From the NCBI GenBank assembly GCA_015039465.1, contig MU130029.1:83994-147993 (forward strand): a stretch of DNA of 64,000 nt. Reading direction: 5' to 3'. Made by a program: the position numbers and the translations under genes. The notes under the pieces are model-generated. The model ran no database searches and was not told the origin of the DNA. It worked only from the letters and a program-made list of their open reading frames with translations. Source of the stretch: Phlegmacium glaucopus (lineage: Eukaryota; Basidiomycota; Agaricomycetes; Agaricales; Cortinariaceae). Below are positions 1 to 12,038 of this stretch, one piece after another. The stretch's first letter is position 1, and each line of letters begins with the position of its first letter.

Positions 1-152
1 AATCTCCAAAACTATCTAATTAATTGCTTAGTCATTTGCACAGAAAAATGTTGGAGCTGGGAAAGTTGAACCAAATAACGGTGCTCGATACCAACACCGA
101 CATTCCCATTATGGAGAGGGAAATTGGCCAGTGAGAGTTCCAAACCTTTGCA

Positions 153-401
153 ATGGATACCTACAGCCACCTGGTTGGTTGTGAGTGGAAGAAAATGGGA
201 GGGATGAGCACATTGGAGGTCTTTTGTCGCATTGATGTTGGGCTCATGTTGAAGGAGGATGGCGAATTGGGTTACTTCATGAACAAAGTAGAGCAAACAC
301 TTACAGCAGGGCTCTGGACTACAAGGCTTGACGTAGATTACAATGTATTCGCTACCACATTTGCCCAGGCCTTGTTACGCTGGGCTAATGCCCTCCCTTA
401 A
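153..401 (+). pseudogene. Fragment of an uncharacterised protein, C-terminal part
   Basis: An open frame of 82 codons ends at a natural stop. It contains a run reading KEDGELGYFMNKVEQT followed by a segment ending in FATTFAQALLRW. I have an impression of similar C-terminal exons in uncharacterised mushroom proteins but cannot name the family. Nothing upstream in this window continues the frame convincingly, so it is probably a truncated copy or a last exon whose earlier exons lie outside the window. No catalytic motif is visible. Confidence that it was once coding is moderate; function is unknown. Confidence 0.35.
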
Positions 402-1270
402 GGAATGTCCAGAAACACCCTGCACCCATATTGTAAATCATAAACCTTGCCTCTACTCTTCCTGATTTTCCCTGATAATGCCTTATTTATCCTTCCTATT
501 TCGTTTTGCGTGTGTTCAGCTTGCCTTCCTGGTGGCACAGTTGGAGAGATGGAGATAGGTAATTACATACATTGATTTTTTAATATATTTGGAGCCCCGT
601 GGTAGTCTTGTCACGCTACGTCTTGCGGTCTGACTGGATTCATGCATCGCTGGTAATTGGCCATCATGAAAAGATCGCAATTTATGTAAGCTCGCCAAAA
701 TTACAAGAGACATGAAACTATGGCGAAACAATCAAGCAATTGCTATACTAAGGTATAAATAGTAGCAGAAGAATGCAATTTATTTCAAAAAATTAGACCG
801 AATATAATGAAGTGGCATTAGTTTCACATCGCAAATAAAAATTCCAAAAGATGGACATAGATAATAAACCATGCACAATAATGCCATGTTTGCCCACAAT
901 TACCCACTCTTATTTGGGAATAATCACATGTGATCATTCCCATTTAGGAATGCTCACATGTTACCATTCCCATTTATATCAGAGCCAGAGGGTTCATGAT
1001 GACTAGTGTTGCCGTGAGCCAAGCCTGACTCAAGCCCCCAAAATGCTAAGTCCACAGGCTTGAGGCAGCTTGAGTCTTATCATGATCAAGCCCGACTTGA
1101 GCCGTGAACCTAAATAAGTTTTCCCATCAGATTCCTTTCTCTGCTCTCTACCATGACATTCTGATATGTGAAAGTATTATGATATTGGGAGGGTATTATG
1201 TCACCACTCGCATTCTGGCGGTCTGGAAGTGTCCGGTGTGTCTGGCTCCAGACCAGCCACACAGTTGGAC
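402..1270. other. Gene-poor AT-rich stretch with possible MITE remnant
   Basis: No convincing gene is seen. Around 1003-1110 the sequence starts with TAGTGTTGCCGTGAGCC and is rich in repeated AAGCC/GGCTT words on both strands. This resembles the terminal and subterminal repeats of the hAT element at 3630-8143, so it may be a short hAT-type remnant. No matching target-site duplication was found. Confidence 0.3.
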
Positions 1271-1276
1271 TTTTCC

Positions 1277-1501
1277 TGATGCGTGTTGTTATCATTCCTT
1301 CAATCTTAGCATGTGTATTCTTAGGTCAGTCAACCCATCTTAATTGACTGGCTAATCTCAATTCATTGCCTCTAGCTATGTGGATAGCAAGTAACAGCTC
1401 ATTGTACATTGGGAACATTCCTTCAGGCCAATTCGAAATTACGCAAAGTGGCTGGGGGATTTGGCTGGCTGTGGCAAGTGTTGCTATGTCCATGACCATG
1501 A
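1277..1501 (+). pseudogene. Left half of a multi-pass membrane protein gene split by Copia-A
   Basis: This segment aligns base by base with the intact paralogue at about 18020-18230. It includes the end of one exon, the intron beginning GGTCAGT and ending CCTCTAG, and the start of the next exon (codons for AMWxASNSS). The match stops exactly at 1501, where the LTR of Copia-A begins, and resumes at 15282. The gene is therefore a paralogue destroyed by the retrotransposon. Exons upstream of 1277 that the paralogue has are not recognisable, so the 5' part is also lost or replaced. Confidence 0.8.
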
Positions 1502-1779
1502 TGTAAGAATAATAGCAAGAATGAATCAGATTTGATATGGTATCATACAGTTTATATACTACTTGTTTGTAACAGTAAAGTACAACTACAGGGTTTTTAG
1601 TATCTGTAAAGAGTACTGTGGGTTTTATAGAAGCGAGTAATTAAGCAGTTGATGAAACAGAACAGATCAGCGCCTTGTGTGCCATGTGTACTTCATAAAC
1701 CCTTGGGCCTTGGAGCGCATTTCTCCTCGGCTACCTTTTCAACCTCGGAACTGACTTTTTGGTTCTCCTCACTCTAACA
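1502..1779 (-). repeat. 3' LTR of Copia-A
   Basis: This is a 278-bp LTR with TG...CA ends. It matches the interrupted 5' LTR (11771-11811, 14768-14892, about 15168-15281). I count 13 aligned substitutions, of which 10 are transitions at CpG dinucleotides. Confidence 0.85.
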
Positions 1780-1786
1780 CTCCTCC

Positions 1787-3621
1787 TCAATGTGTTACAA
1801 GGCCTAACTTGTTAGTGAAATGCTTGACTTTTGTGGATGGTAAAGCCTTCATGAACACGTCTGCTACCATTTCTTCTGTAGGGCAGTAGATTAGGCGTAG
1901 TAATCCTTCTTCGACAATCCATCGAATAAAATGAAAATGAATGTCGATATGCTTTGTGTGTGCATGATACTGGTGATCCTTCGTCAATGCAATTGCGGAT
2001 TGATTATCCAAGAACAGGGTCATCATGTCTAATTTGATGCCGAATAACTGAAAGATAAGTGAACAAAGCCATAGTGCCTCCTTTGCTGCATAAGTGGCTG
2101 CGATGTATTCACTTTCGGTTGTCAGCAGTGAGATAATCTCCTGGCATTTAGCGCTCCAGGACACAGCTCCTCCATTAACCATGAAGGCGTACCCTGATAT
2201 CGCTTTTCTGTCCTCTGCCATACTTCCATCCGCATCCACATATCCCTGAAATCCTTTCTGTTTCCCTCCGTATTCGAGCCACAAATCCCTGGTTCCTTTC
2301 AAATATCAAAATATGTGTTTTATGGCTTCCCAATGGAGCAGACCTGGTTTAGTGGTGAACCTGGAAACAGTTTGGATGGCAAAACTGATATTGGGTCTTG
2401 TTCCCAATGACACGTACATGAGTGATCCAATCGCCTCGTGATAAGGGACATTTCGCATAGCCGCAAATTCTTCTGTTGTTGATGGGGACTGAGCAGTTGA
2501 AAGTCGCACATTAGGGTCCATTGGTGTAGATAACGGTTTGAGGTCTTCAAAACCGTAACGTCGCAGGATAGAGTTGATGTAGGAACATTGAGATAAGGCA
2601 ATTTTGTGGTCTTCACGGATACAACGGACTTCTATTCCAAGAATCTAATGGAGCTCACCTAAGTCGGTGATTTCAACATGCTTTGCGATCTCGATCTTGA
2701 ATTTTACAATCAGCTGCCATTTTGACCCAATAATAGAACAATCATCAATGTGTACCAACACAATGATGAGAAGATTGTTAGGGGACACTCAATTTCAACC
2801 TTAGAATCATACATCCCGCCTTTCCGACGACCTCTATCCTTCCGTCCAACTCTGCTTCCGTCACTAGTTTACTCCGATACTCCAATACTCCGACTCCGAC
2901 TCCGACCCTCTGGTTCGCCCCATCTTTTATTTTTATTTTTCACATCACACCACTTCTTAATTAATTAATTAATTATTATCATATCATTCCTTTATTTATT
3001 TTATATCTCTGTTATGTCCATATTAGTACTTAAATACCCCACAGCCTAGCAGGGATCCCCATCCTTTCCTCTTTGGATCCCCTGCTAGGTGAGTCACTTG
3101 TAGATATCCCTTTGAAATATTATTAACTTTGGATCCCCTGCTAGCTTGACTAAGTCAGCGTTGCAGTTGCCCTAACAAAGATTCCATTCTTCCCGTTGCC
3201 TGTAAAACACTGCCTGGTCCACTGCACTCCTTTCAAATCCCATCTTTGTCATGATCTCTACCAACTTCTGATACCATCTCCTGCCTGACTGCTTCAGCCT
3301 GTACAACAGTTTACGAAGTCTGCACACTTGCATGCTGCCATTTGCGCTCATTACTTGATATCCAGGCGCCTGTTTCATGTATATGACTTCGTCTTCGGTG
3401 AGTTCCCCATTCAAGTAAGTGCCTTTGATGTTGATTTGACCTGTTTCATAGTCTTTTGTGGCTGCAAATGCTAGGACTGTTTGAATCGACGTGAGACGGG
3501 CAACTGGGGCAAACATATTGAAGTAATTGACACCTGGTACCTGCAAGAATTCCTGGGCAACCAAGCGAGCCTTGTAATGAATTACATTCCCAGCAGTGTC
3601 CTTCTTGATCCTGAATACCCA
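1787..3621 (-). pseudogene. Copia-A reverse transcriptase C-terminal part and RNase H
   Basis: Read on the minus strand, 3621-3178 encodes the RT core (EWVFRIKKD, ARLVAQEF, LYRLKQSGRRWYQ). The catalytic region reading LVHIDD follows beyond a 401-bp insertion. Next come the GTRPNISFAI segment (2306-2521) and the RNase H domain (1787-2302), with SAKCQE, LTTESEYIAA and the HIDIHFHFIR motif. There is an in-frame TAG in the segment between 2640 and 2770 and a frame break near 2303. The N-terminal part of RT lies beyond the hAT insertion at 8152-8425, and the two halves join at the shared 8-bp CTCTGACC. Confidence 0.85.
2777..3177. mobile_element. 401-bp non-autonomous element in the Copia-A RT
   Basis: The insertion interrupts the RT frame just before the catalytic Asp pair. 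It is flanked by the 6-bp repeat AAGATT (2771-2776 and 3178-3183). Its ends are short inverted repeats: GTTAGGG at the left and the complement of CCCTAAC(A) at the right. Inside are runs of CTCCGA/GACTCC words and three copies of GGATCC(C)CTGCTAG in mixed orientation. It has no coding capacity. The superfamily is uncertain. Confidence 0.65.
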
Positions 3622-3629
3622 CTCTGACC

Positions 3630-6600
3630 TAGTGATGTGCTGGGCCCGGCTCAAAGCCGGAAGCTGGGCCAAGCCGAGCCGTTTTAGGCCAGGCCAGGCC
3701 AGGCCAGGCCATAGGTGATGGCTCAGCAATGGCTTTGGCCTGGCCCAGGATAGCTCAAAGCCAAAGCCGGCAGCTCAGGCCATGGCTTTAGCACTAGATA
3801 ATTTTTATTTAAGTTCACTACTAGCTACATTGCAGCTACATAATAAAAATTAAAAAATGAAACTGCGAGGTCACATGTTCTTGTTGATGCCAGTGCTTCG
3901 TCGCAGCTTCAAGTCTTCGACCTAGTTTTGTGATATGTACTCATCTGACAGCATCGTCAATGGATCCTCAATGTCTATTGCGTCTCTCGTTGTCTTGGTA
4001 TCCTTGCATATTCACGCTGGCAACTTTACTCTGGGATCGGACCTCTGCTCTACTCCCCCATCTACACCTATCTCGAAGTCATAAAAAAAAATGTCCGCAT
4101 CGCTCGCTATAATCAAGACCCTTGTTAAGGATATTATCACCCTCTCGAATTTTCTACCTTCCTCTGTTCAACAAGGTACAAAAGACGACAAAATATGGAG
4201 CGTGATGAACTCCGATGAATGTGATACACCACACAAAACATTTAACAAACATTTTGACGCTATGTTTGGGGAGGATTGCCGAGATTCTACAGGCCGTTTG
4301 CAATATATTCATAGAGGAAAGCTCGGTTTGGGTCTAGTTTCCTTGTATCTATCGAAAATTGACTGGGTGGATGGGTTCCCATTGGATATCGTTGAAATCA
4401 AACTGCAACGACTCGTTGCAGAACTCAAATATCTTCAGTACGTGGACCAATTTTGAGTATCTTCTATGCATTGATTTTTCTTATGACTGAAATGTCTCTA
4501 GTGGACCCAACCCGGATTCGACTGTCCAAACGCGGCCATCACGCCACACAGCGCCAACCTCAAAGTTGACAGATGCTAACAATGCAGCGCAACCCGAGCT
4601 CTCTTTCCAACGCAAAGCGGTACAGGATTTTTGCACACGCTCAGCCCAAGAAACCACACCTGTTGCCAACCCTTCTGTCGGTACCACAAATCCTACGACA
4701 CTCAAGCGCAACTTGTCTGCCCTCGTTGATGTGGACGCTGAATATATCGAGTCTGATGGAGATGAGGAGATTGATGGCGCGTCCAAACCCGGGCCCTGTA
4801 TGTTCATATCTCAAGTAATAAAGCTCAACTTACTTACTTTGAGCTCATGTTATAGCCAAAAAGCAATGTGTCACACATAAGACTGTTGGTACCTCCAAGA
4901 AGAAACATGTCATTCTCACTGACGAAGACACAGACGAAGGGGACAAAGTGGATGGAGAGCCGGGTCAAAGTACATGTACGTATGTTGCAAAATCTGTGCC
5001 TGTTTTTTCTGAAACTAGTTGCAGCCAAGAAGAAATGCACATCACTAGGAAATCCAATGGACCTCGACAGCGAAGGACTCCTTGTGGATGTAGATGTCCA
5101 GCCAATTCATGAGGACCCACCAACACATGAAGACAAACGATGCGACATCGACCATTTTTTTCATCCTGCAGTTTTAAAGAACATCAATGGAAATATGAAG
5201 AAATATTGTGCATGTAAACTCTGCCCGTATGTGTATCACACCTCAGTTTATGTTCACTAATAATAACCGCTCTTGCAGAGACAAAAAAAGTCTTGTAAAG
5301 TCACAACTTTACGCATCACATGGAGGCGCACCACTTGGTGAGTCTATTGCTAGTCCTTCACCCTCTCTTTTTGATTTCTCTTAGGGAAAATACCGCAAAT
5401 GGGCTCAGGAAGCCAAGTATGAATCGAGGCTGCCAGGCGATATCAAGAAACGCAAGGCGGCAGCTGAACACATGACTCAGACGCTCGATCGTGACCTCAG
5501 AGAGAAGAAGCTCAATGAACGGGTTGTTCCATATACTCACAAGGCTTTTCATCAGGCTGCAATTGAGTGGCTAGTCGCTACTGATCAGGTAAGCCAGAGT
5601 TATGCCGTCAATTTAATACTAATGTGTTTACTTGTAGCCGATACAAGCCCTTGAACATCCAAAGTTCAAGGAATTTGTTGACCTTGCTGCGCGTGCCACA
5701 AACGGTGTGAAGATTCCTGGTCAAAAATCAACACGATCAGAAATCAAACGGACGTTCAAGGACCATCTCACAAGATTAAATGGGCAGCTTAATGTAAGGA
5801 CACCCCCTTAGATGAATACTTCCTTCTCATCTTAACTAGGGTCCAACAGTCACCGGTGAAGTCAATTTGACATGCGACGCATGGCAAGCCAGCAATAGTG
5901 ATGGTTATTTTGCGGTTACTGGCCATTGGATCGAGGAATCATCACCCACACAGTGGGAGCTCAAGACTGGCCTTCTTGGCTTCACACAACTCAACAATGC
6001 TCACAACGGCGAGCGGCTGGGTCAAGCCCTCTTTAAAATTGTCCAATGGGTTGGCATTGCGCACAAGGTAGGCAGATTGGTTCATATGACTTTTCACTCG
6101 CTGATACCTCATAGATTGGTCACATAACATGCGATAATGCATCTAATAATTCCACCATGATGCAGGAACTAGCTTTGCGTTTAAGGGCCGCAACTGGGAA
6201 AAATTATAATTGGCGAAAGAGGAAAATCAAGTAAGTCTTTGATGACGTTTGATTTACAATTAGACCTCTACTCATAATGGTTTGGCCACTGCAGCTGTCT
6301 CGCACACGTCATCAACTTGGCAACCCAAGCTCTTATATCAACATACAGTAAATCACCGCATTTCGACCCAAAGAATCCAGAAGTGCATGTGCCAACAAGT
6401 CAGGATGAGGTAGGATTAGTCAGGGCAATTGCGGTCAAGGTACATATTAAGCCACATTATTGAAGCAAGAACACTGATTATTGTTTAGGAGTGGTCATCG
6501 GCAAAGCAAAAAGAAATGTGGAAAACTGTTCAGGTCAAGGCTGGTATTACAAGACCGGTCCAACTTATCCTTGACATGAAGGTCCGATGGTCCTCAACCT

Positions 6601-8143
6601 ATCTGATGCTTGACAGGGCTGAACGGAAAAAGACAGTGAGTACTCATGTAGGAATTCACTGACCCATTGGTACTTATGTTTCACAGCTTGTCGACACCTT
6701 TATCGATGAACTACGCTGGGAAGAAACTGACAGCTCAAAACACGACAAAATCCGTGTGCTTAAATTGGATGACGATGAATGGCAGCGTGTTAACATTTTT
6801 CTGGGCCTACTAGCAGTCTGTATATTTTATACTCTTATGGTTTAAAGCATCTGAAGCTTTGCTTAGCATGCTGACAATGCTCAGCAAGCATTTTCATCTG
6901 ACCAAGCATCCACTCTCCACCTTGCTATACCCGCTCTTGAAGCTCTTCACAGAGCATGGTCATCTCGTTCTGCACATCCAAAGTATGAGCGATTTGCTCC
7001 TGCTCTCGAAGCTGCATGTATGAAGATTGATGATTACTACGAGAAGACAACGGATTCACCTGCCTATATTATGGCAATGAGTAAGCAGATAATTATTCTT
7101 CGTGTCAATGGTGGCCGGTGCTAATGTGACTCTTAGTCCTTAATCCCAAAGAGAAGATGTCTTATTTCAAGAAACATTGGTTGACAGAACTGCAGGGAGA
7201 TGTCATGAGATGTGTTGAAGAAGTGGTATGAGATATTTTCTTGCGGTTTGCTTTATCCACTGACTTCTATTCAGTTTAAAGAACGGTATTTGCTACTGAG
7301 TAAGGATGCAAGCCCTCAGGAATCTACGACATCCAAAACTGCTAAGCCAGGGCTATGCACATTACTACGTGAACTCAGTGATGATGAAGACGACAATATG
7401 GATATGCGCTCCACCGTTTTAGAGGACCCTGATTGGCCATGGTCTAAGTACTTTCATGCGTACATAGACGCTAGCGAGCAAGTACCAGATGGCTGGTCGT
7501 CAATCAAATGGTGGGGGGTAGGTATTTTCACTTTATGGCTCAATCTTTAGACAACTCATGACTATAATTTTTTAGATTAATTCCTCTCGCTATCATCCTG
7601 CCTGGGCCTCGCTAGCCCGTGACTATTTATCAATCATGTCATCTTCTGTTTTGAGCGAACACACATTCTCACAAGGTGGCATTACTATCAGCAAACTACG
7701 AAACCGGCTGAAAGGAGATGTCGTTGAGGCTTTACAATGTGTAAAATGTGCAATCCGGCATGATTTACTCTTTCGGGAACCAGCTCCTTCTTCAATTCTC
7801 GAAGCAGATAATGGCGAGGATGGTGAGGATGATGGAGAAGGGTCTGAAACGGCCGAGGGTTGGGATGATTTACTGATTGAGGATGAGGATGATGGCCTGA
7901 GTGGGGTGGTCATTGAGTCGGATTTAGATTAAAAGAGCCATAGCTACCTGTAGCTACTGTCGTTACCTGTCTTATACCATAGTATGTATCTTGTCTGCTA
8001 AAAGCTGCGGCCTGGGCCAAGCCAAGCCTGAGCCAAGCCGGCTTTGGGGGCTTTGGCTTGGCCCAGGGTTTAAGAAAGCCAGAGCCGCCCAAAGCCAGCC
8101 CAAAGCCGTGGCTTTTGTGCCAAGCCAGGCCAGAACATCACTA
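3630..8143 (+). mobile_element. Complete hAT DNA transposon nested in Copia-A
   Basis: This 4514-bp element has terminal inverted repeats TAGTGATGTGCTGGGCC and TAGTGATGTTCTGGCCTGG. It is flanked by a perfect 8-bp target-site duplication CTCTGACC (3622-3629 and 8144-8151). Both ends carry dense subterminal GGCC/AAGCC repeats, typical of hAT transposase binding regions. Removing the element and one repeat restores the Copia RT frame exactly. It encodes a transposase on the plus strand with no obvious damage, so this is a recent and possibly autonomous insertion. Confidence 0.93.
4091..7932 (+). CDS. hAT transposase, multi-exon
   Basis: This is a cut-and-paste transposase with about a dozen short introns. 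An N-terminal region with acidic segments leads to a BED-like zinc finger around 5150-5340 (CACKLC, then His residues after an intron). The RNase-H-like core includes LTCDAWQASN near 5865-5895 and a second block near 6130 (ITCDNASNN). The C-terminal hAT dimerisation region lies at 7540-7770 (WWGINSSRYHPAWASLARDYL, then SSSVLSEHTFSQGG), followed by an acidic tail. I see no stop codon inside the exons I could follow. The start at 4091 is the first ATG after the left terminal region, and other starts are possible. It is the only gene of the element and would act in the nucleus on the element's own ends. Confidence 0.8.
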
Positions 8144-8151
8144 CTCTGACC

Positions 8152-8425
8152 CCACAACATTGACATCCTCAGGTAAGTCCACCAACTCCCACGTTCCAAC
8201 TTCATTCAACATCACTAACTCCTCCTTAATAGCACTCTCCCAATGCAACCAATCTGGTCTCATCTTTGCTTCAGCCAGGTTTCGCGGTTCCAAAGCTTCA
8301 GTGTCTTTTATTTCTGCAGCAAGAGCATATTCGTCAATGTAATTGGCTATATTTGCAGCCCAATTGTCCGTTGGTTGCTGTATCCCAGGTGCAAGAACCG
8401 TTCTTTTTCCACTGCCTGACCACAT
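8152..8425 (-). pseudogene. Copia-A reverse transcriptase, N-terminal part
   Basis: Minus-strand coding ends in WELVDLPEDVNVVGSE at the hAT target site and continues as WVFRIKKD on the far side of the hAT element. The segment includes the pre-RT motif RPDWLHWESAIKEE, common in Copia polyproteins. The frame is open here, so the hAT insertion, not point mutation, broke this part of the gene. Confidence 0.85.
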
Positions 8426-9621
8426 TCCTTTCCCTCCTAAAAGGTCCGCTACCTTTTGAGTCAGTTTTCAAATCCTTTTATTCAATGCTTCAGCGTCTGA
8501 GGAGGGTTCTGGGGTGTCTTTGATGGGCAAGTCCTCTTCGTCAGGTAGATTTGCGAGGTTTTCAAAAGGTAAGTCATTGACTGTTTTGTTTTGCTTGAGC
8601 ATCACTTGCTCCTCCTCAAAATGTTCGACTGACAAATTGTTATAGGTTACATTTTGTTCAACCGTGACTGTCCTGGTATCCAGCCAGTAAACTTGCACCC
8701 CTTTCAACTCCTCCTCATCTATCCCCAACCACCTTCCTTCCTTAACTCGTCCTCCTAACTTTGTACCACCCTCAATTATCACATACACCCACTCACCCCA
8801 CTCTCTCAACCCCTTCAAGCTCTGTTTTGCCCAAATGCAGCCTCAAAAGGCATCATTCCGTCCACCGCCTTCGTCATGGTCCTGTTAAGCAACCACACAA
8901 CATGCCTCACTGCTTCACCCCAAAGGAACTTCGGAAGACCACTCGCATGTAAGAGAGCACGAATCCATTCTCCTATGGTTCTATTGCATCGTTCAGCCAC
9001 TCCAGCTTGCTGTGGGGTATCATGAACATTGAGCTTTTGACGCGTTCCCTTGGACTTTAGGTATTCAACGAATTCCTCCCCTTGATACTCCCCACCATGA
9101 TCTGTGTTCAACTCTTTTATCTTTGCCCCCATCTGGACCTCTACCCATGCTTTGTATTGTTTGTATGCTCTGGGTGTTTTGTCCTTCGTCTGAAGCAAAT
9201 ACAGATGCGTCAAGCAGGTCTTATCGTCAATAAAGGTGACGTAGTATTTTTTTCCCCCTCTCAACTCAACTGGTGATTTCCCCCACAGATCCAAGTGTAC
9301 CTCATCACCAAACCCCACCGCTCTCTCCCCTTTCCTAACCTTTGGGACTGGTTTCCTCGTCAACTTGGTGTAAACACACAATGCACAGAAGAACTTGTTC
9401 CCAAACGGCGTGTATTCAAGCTGAACTCCGGTAACCATTTTGTCTCTTGTGAGTTTCTGGGCGACATTGTATGAGATGTGGCCCATACATTGATGAAATA
9501 AGTCCAAGGTGAGTTTCTCCTCCACTGCATTTGCCATCCCTTCCTCATGCTCCACTTTATAGACTTTTGTCGATGTTCTCTTTACTTCTCCAATCACCAC
9601 ATTGTCTGGTCCTGTGACCAT
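8426..9621 (-). pseudogene. Copia-A integrase and integrase-RT linker
   Basis: The integrase is in one open minus-strand frame. It has a GAG-pre-integrase zinc-binding segment (FHQCMGHISYNVA ... FCALCVYTK). The DDE core includes HLDLWGKSP, the FIDDKT region, LNTDHGGEY and the catalytic Glu in QQAGVAERCNRTIGEW. The linker (8468-8818) carries a C-terminal integrase-like segment and is in a different frame, so there is a frameshift near 8815. Copia-type gene order (integrase before RT) is preserved. Confidence 0.85.
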
Positions 9622-9722
9622 GCACTTTCCTCCTCCAATGTGGTAAAAAACCCAGCCTCGTCAAGGCGCCCGATTGATACCAATGTATAACTGACCTCGG
9701 GTGAGTATAGGACTTCAGTGAG

Positions 9723-10888
9723 TCAAAGTTGGGATGTTTTGACGCCATTAGGTATGTCTATGACAAGTTCTCCCTTGCCAATTGTGCTGAACGTCTGTTT
9801 ATTTGCAGCGCAGAAATTTCTGGGAGTAATGTCCATGAAGGCCTCAAATTGGCTGCGATATGGCGAGATATGGTTTGTACATCCGGAGTCGTACAACTCA
9901 GTGGTTCCGATGGACTGGATAGGTTCCACTGCAACAAATGCCACTGTGGAAGTATCACCAAACTCCTCATTTGTCTCCCCTTTCTCATCTTCTTCCTCTC
10001 TAGCTTCCTCAAACCAGTCCACCATGCTTTTGCTGCCACTGAACTCTTCCTCCTCATCTCTCACAACATCTATATCAGCTTCAACTATTTCTTCCACCGC
10101 CCATGCACCTTCCTCTTCATCGGAGTTCACCTCCACTATGTTTGCAATTCCGGACAGCCCTGAACACTTCTGGTCGGATTTCTCGCCTGTGTGTCTATGA
10201 GGATCTCACCTGGGTTTTCTTGGCTCTTTGCATTCCAAACTAAAATGCCCCATTTCACCACAATTCCAGCACTCGATAGACCATTTATCTTGTCCTATCT
10301 TCCTTCTTGGCTCATCCACATTTACTGCTAATGCTTCATCTTTACCTTCCTCTTTTCCTTTTGTAGATCCCTTCCTTCTCTGCACTCTCAGGCCCTGATG
10401 CTCTGCCTCCTGCAATAGCATCGTCATCAATGCGTCTGCATCTATCGGTTGCTAGGTATGGTGCATCATCCAAGTCATTTGGGCCAACGCAAAGTTGGAT
10501 AGTGCATCCAGGAGTGACGATATGATGGTTGAGATGTAATTATCATTGCTGATCTTTACTCCCACCTGCGCTAGTTCCTCCTTCTTCAACCTCAAATTCC
10601 TCAGGAATTCCTTTGCATTCCCCCTCTCCAAACATCACATTGTTAGAAACTTCGCCCTCAACTCCATTTGTGCACATATCCCCTTTTGAGTGTACTCTCG
10701 CACCACCAGCTCCCATCTCTCATGAGTCAACTCCTTGGAGCATATCTCCATCATGGTCAAATCAGGTAATCATTGAGTAAGTAGTGTTTTCGCTGAGTAC
10801 TCGTTCTTCTCCCACTGGGTCTTCGTGGCTATCTCAGCAGCGGTCGGTTCAGTCGAGAGGATAGGAGCAGGACAAGATCCATTGAAGT
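9723..10888 (-). pseudogene. Copia-A gag C-terminal part and protease
   Basis: The aspartic protease motif YDSGCTNHISPY is encoded at about 9850-9890 on the minus strand, preceded by an acidic linker. A CCHC zinc knuckle (CWNCGEMGHFSLECKEP) lies at 10206-10300. Further upstream the gag region continues to 10888, where a hAT MITE interrupts it. Frames are broken between zinc knuckle, protease and integrase. Confidence 0.8.
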
Positions 10889-11462
10889 TAGTGCTTGAAA
10901 GTCCGGTTAATTAACCGGAAAATAACCAAGACTGGACCGGACCTAACCGCAAAAAGACCGGACCGCAGTTAGTGGTTAGTTGATTCTGAAAATAAAATAA
11001 CCGGTTATTTTGCGGTTAGCTAACCGTTAAAAAACCGGTTATAACCGGCTATAAACGACCCTATTATACCCCTTCAAAACGCACCCAAAAACGTGAGAAA
11101 CGCTAAAAATCTGACTGAGTTATGGTCAAATATTTAAAATATTGGCCAAAAGTAGACTTTCAAGAATATTATCATAGCTTTGTCAATTCTTCATCAAATT
11201 TAGCGTTCTTGGGCTCATTTTAAAGCTACAATGCGTGGAAATAATGTTTATTGAGAGAAATATGTACGGTCTTCCCCGGTTATAACCGGTTTTTCATTTT
11301 TTCGGTCCTAACTGGTTAGTAACTGCAACTAACCGGTTTTGGTCAGTTATTTTCGGTCCGGTTAGGTTATTTTGGGCTTTGGAACAAAGCCTAACCGGTC
11401 TCGGTCTCGGTTAGAGCCCCTGGGCACCAAATAACCGGACCTAACTGGACTTTCAAGCACTA
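10889..11462. mobile_element. 574-bp hAT-type MITE in Copia-A gag
   Basis: The ends are inverted repeats TAGTGCTTGAAAGTCC. They are flanked by a perfect 8-bp duplication ATTGAAGT (10881-10888 and 11463-11470). The body is full of AACCGGTT-type words (many AACCGG and CCGGTT in both orientations) and has no coding capacity. The 8-bp duplication and the TAGTG terminus fit a non-autonomous hAT element; its repeats differ from those of the intact hAT at 3630-8143. Confidence 0.85.
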
Positions 11463-11756
11463 ATTGAAGTGGCCCCAGAAACCCTTTGCCTGGATCGCGT
11501 CTTTGAAGCATACAAAAAATATAACCCAGTTTGCACCGTTGTTGTCAAGCTTGGGCACAGTTGATGATAGTAGATCAGATAATGACAAGTTGTTTGTAGA
11601 CATTTTGAACAGAGATATTTCAAGAGGGCGAGGACAGTTAACGTGTTAAGCAGGTAGACTAGAACAATTTGTATCAAGACAGTTTCTTTTGCGAGTTGTG
11701 CGACAGTGTATCAGTTTCGTTGGCAGGATAAGGGATTTTTTCTTAGTTGCAATGGC
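11463..11756 (-). pseudogene. Copia-A gag N-terminal remnant
   Basis: This is the segment between the MITE and the primer-binding site, where the start of gag is expected. Only short minus-strand open stretches remain and no start codon can be assigned with confidence. Confidence 0.5.
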
Positions 11757-11770
11757 CAGGGCCCATAACC
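11757..11770 (-). promoter_or_regulatory. Copia-A primer-binding site (half initiator-tRNA type)
   Basis: Directly inside the 5' LTR the minus strand reads GGTTATGGGCCCTG. This is complementary to the anticodon stem-loop of initiator tRNA-Met rather than to a tRNA 3' end. Insect copia is known to prime from a cleaved 5' half of that tRNA. The same word follows the 5' LTR of Copia-B. Confidence 0.65.
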
Positions 11771-12038
11771 TGTAAGAATAATAGCAAGAATGAATCAGAT
11801 TCGATATGGTACATCAGTAATCCTGCATTTTAGTTTTTACTGGTTTCTGAACCCAAAAAACCGATAAAAACCGACAAAAACCAGGAAACTCAGAAACTTG
11901 GAGACCTAGGTCCCATTTCCCGGAAACCTCACATGTCATATATATATATATGTATTACATAATATTAATAAGAGTACGACCAGCAGACACCAGTGGGGTC
12001 AAATGAACAAAAAGTGGTGGCCTTATATAACTAAAAGG

